64,000 bases of DNA from Petrolisthes cinctipes (taxonomy: Eukaryota; Arthropoda; Malacostraca; Decapoda; Porcellanidae): assembly GCA_033782935.1 (NCBI GenBank), contig JAWQEG010001420.1, positions 434,001 through 498,000 of the forward strand. Reading direction: 5' to 3'. Positions 61,501-64,000 of the stretch are shown here, one piece after another. The notes under the pieces were generated by a model. The model saw only the letters and a program-made list of their open reading frames with translations. It was not told the origin of the DNA and ran no database searches. Each line of letters opens with the position of its first letter. Position 1 is the stretch's first letter. The position numbers were made by a program, and so were the translations under genes.

Positions 61501-64000
61501 AATGCTAGAAGATTTTCAAAATATCGGCCCAAAACATGCTAAAAATCGATATTTTAAGTGCCCAAAGTCGATATCTCAAATTCAGACCTTAAACACCCGA
61601 AAATTCGATATTTTGGGGTCACAGAAGCGATCTGTACATGCCTACTCCGTGTTAGAGTATTTTCAAAATACAGGCCCAAAACATACTGAAAATCGATCTT
61701 GTAGGTGCCGAAAAGTTGATATGTGCATGGATCTTCTGTACCCGTTTATATCTCAAATTCAGGCTCCAATAACACGAAAATTCGATATTTTGGGGTCCCA
61801 GAAGCAATCTGTACATGCCTACTAAGATACAGGCCCAAACATGCTGAAAATCGATATTTTAGATGCCCAAAGTCAATATGTGTATGCATCTTCTGAACCC
61901 GTTTATATCTCAAATGCAGGCTCAAAACACCCGAAAATTCGTAATTTTTTGGTCCTAGAAGCGATGTGTACATGCCTACTCCTAGTTAGAATGTTTTCAA
62001 GATACAGACCAAAATATGCTCAAAATCGATATTTTAGGTGCCCAAAAGTCGATATGTGCATGCATCTTCATTACCCGTTTATATCTCAAATTCAGGCTCA
62101 AAACACCAGAATATTCGATATTTTGGGGTCCCAGAAGCGATCTGTATATGCCTACTCCTTGTTAGAGTATGTTAAAAATATAGGCCCAAAACATGCTAAA
62201 AATCGATATTTTAGGTGCCTAAAGTCGATATCTCAAATTCAAGCACAAAACACCCGAATATTCGATATTTTGGGGTCCCAGAAACGATCTGTGCATGCCT
62301 ACTGCGTGTTAGAGTATTTTCAAAATTCAGGCCTAAAACATACTAAAAATCAATCTTTTAGATGCCTAAAAGTCGATATAATCATGCATCTTCTGTTCCT
62401 GTTTATATCTCAAATTCAGACTCCAAACACCAGAAAATTCGATATTTTAGGGTCCCACAAGCGTTCTGTACATGCCTACTCAGATACAGGCCCAAAACAT
62501 TCTGAAAATCAATATTTTAGGTGCCCAAAGTCAATATTTGCAGGCATCTTCTGTACCCGTTTATATTTCAAATTCAGGCTCCAAACACCCGAAAATTCGA
62601 TATTTTTGGGTCCAAGAAGCGATCTGTACATGCCTACTCAGATACAGGCCCAAAACATGCTGAAATCCGATATTTTAGGTGCCCAAATTCAATAGGTGCA
62701 TGCTTCTTCTGTACCCGTTTATATCTCAAATTCAGACTCAAAACACCCGAAAATTCGATATTTTGGAGTCCCAGAAGCGATCTGTACATGCCTACTCAGT
62801 GATAGAATATTTTCAAAATATATGCCCAAAACATGCTAAAAAATCGAAATTTTAAGTGCCCAAAGTCGATATCTCAAATTCAGGCCAAAAACACCCGAAA
62901 ACTCGATATTTTGGAGTCCCAGAAGTGATATGTATATGCCGACTCAGATACAGGTCCAAAACATGCTAAAAATCGATATTTTAGGTGCTTAAAGTAGATA
63001 TCTGAAATTCAGGCCCAAAACACCCAAAAATTCTATATTTTGGGACCCCAGAAACGATCTGTACATGCCTACTCCGTGTTAGAGTATTTTCAAAATACAG
63101 GCCCAAAACATACTGAAAATTGATCTTTTAAGTGCCCAAAAGTCGATATGTGCATGCATCTTCTGCACCCGTTTATATCCCAAATTCAACTTCAAAACAC
63201 CCGAAAATTTGATATTTTGGGGTCCCAGAAGCGATCTGTACATGCCTACTCAGTGCTAGAATGTTTTTTAATATATAGGCTAAAAAACATGCTAAAAATC
63301 GATATTTCAAGTGTCCAAAGTCGATATGTGCATGCATCTTCAGTACCCGTTTATATCTCAAATTCAGGCTCAAAACACCCGAAAATTTGATATTTTGGGG
63401 TCCCAGAAGCGATCTGTACATGCCCACTCAGTGCTAGAATATTTTCAAAATATATGCCCAAAACATGCTAAAAATCGAAATTTTAGGTGCCCAAAGTCGA
63501 TATCTCAAGTTCAGGCCCAAAACACACGAAAATTCGATATTTTTGGGTCCCAGAAGCGATCTGTACATGCCTACTCCATGTTAGAGTATTTTCAAAATAC
63601 AGGCCTAAAACATCCTGAAAATCGATATTTTAGGTGCCCAAAGTCAATATGTGCATGCATCTTTTGTACCCGTTTATATCTCAAATTCAGGCTCAAACCA
63701 CCCGAAAATTCGATATTTTGGAGTCCCAGAAGCGATCTGTACATACCTACTCAGTGGTAGAATATTTTCAAAATATATGCCCAAAACATGCTAAAAATCG
63801 AAATTTTAGGTGCCCAAAGTCGATATCTCAAGTTCAGGCCCAAAACACACGAAAATTCGATATTTTTGGGTCCCAGAAGCGATCTGTACATGCCTACTCA
63901 GTGCAAGAATGTTTTCAAGATATAGACTCAAAACATGCTAAAAATCGATATTTTAAGTGTCCAAAGTCGATATGTGCATGTATGTTCTGTACCCGTTTAT
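55539..64000 (-). repeat. Satellite array, right block (reverse orientation)
   Basis: The array resumes at ATCGATATTTTAAGTGCCC, exactly where the left flank stopped, in the same orientation as 18,713-48,347. Full and short monomers are mixed as before. Several monomers have the middle of the unit collapsed into an A-run (near 55,938, 58,982 and 60,469). The array continues past the end of the window. Confidence 0.97.
57202..64000 (-). repeat. 5.66-kb higher-order repeat (one full copy and the start of a second)
   Basis: Sequence from 57,202 recurs from 62,858 at an offset of 5,656-5,657 bp and runs to the window end. Shared rare landmarks include GTGATATGTATATGCCGACTC, GATATCTGAAATTCAGG, ATGTTTTTTAATATATAGG and the CCATGTTAGAG monomer. 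Within the full copy, a run of about 1.28 kb also repeats (57,002 and 58,278). Differences between copies are sparse. Confidence 0.85.

Noticed and set aside
1..64000. CENP-B box in the satellite
   Set aside because: The nearest string, TATCGAATTTTCGGGT, has TCG and CGGG separated by six bases instead of the required spacing and lacks TTCG. A second candidate ending in ATAAACGGGT matches only part of the core. I see no canonical box.

Overview
About 89% of this window (1-48,347 and 55,539-64,000) is one tandem satellite DNA. The remaining 7.2 kb (48,348-55,538) is a GC-richer island of mobile-element sequence inserted into the array. I see no intact protein-coding gene, rRNA, tRNA, CRISPR array or bacterial-type operon. 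The window looks like heterochromatin (pericentromeric or subtelomeric type) from a eukaryote. The inserted tyrosine-recombinase remnant and the long-repeat architecture suggest an animal, perhaps an invertebrate such as an arthropod. That guess rests on memory of similar proteins and is weak.

Satellite: the basic monomer is 176-177 bp. It is itself a fused dimer of two 88-bp half-units that still align without gaps at about 58 of 88 positions. Shortened monomers recur: about 158 bp (18 bp lost), about 147-148 bp (29 bp lost), and rarer 142-bp and 160-bp forms. Monomers are grouped into local higher-order repeats (HORs) of different sizes. These are a 26-monomer, 4,411-bp unit on the left, about 4.4-kb modules to 18.7 kb, a 3.9-kb unit at 20.6-28.5 kb, 1.14/1.67-kb units at 27.6-31.2 kb, a 1.27-kb unit at 33.7-36.3 kb, a 2.03-kb unit at 45.5-47.9 kb and a 5.66-kb unit from 57.2 kb to the window end. 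Monomers point one way in 1-18,712 and the other way from 18,713 to 64,000. The switch is a near-perfect fold-back, and a 33-bp fossil of the same fold-back lies at 14.2 kb.

Inserted island: a 377-bp element with 65-bp terminal inverted repeats (48,348-48,724) abuts a 6.8-kb element with perfect 38-bp terminal inverted repeats (48,725-55,538). The small element carries a copy of the terminal ~219 bp of the large one. The interior of the large element is a mosaic. It holds repeated modules with poly-C tracts, a decayed tyrosine recombinase on the minus strand (about 49.3-50.0 kb), a weaker second remnant, a possible RNase H/connection remnant of the same DIRS-like type, a minisatellite with alternating 118/100-bp units, and diverged tandem duplications. 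I recognised no transposase for the large element, so it is probably non-autonomous.

Open reading frames are abundant in the satellite because one strand has few stop codons. I do not regard any of them as genes.
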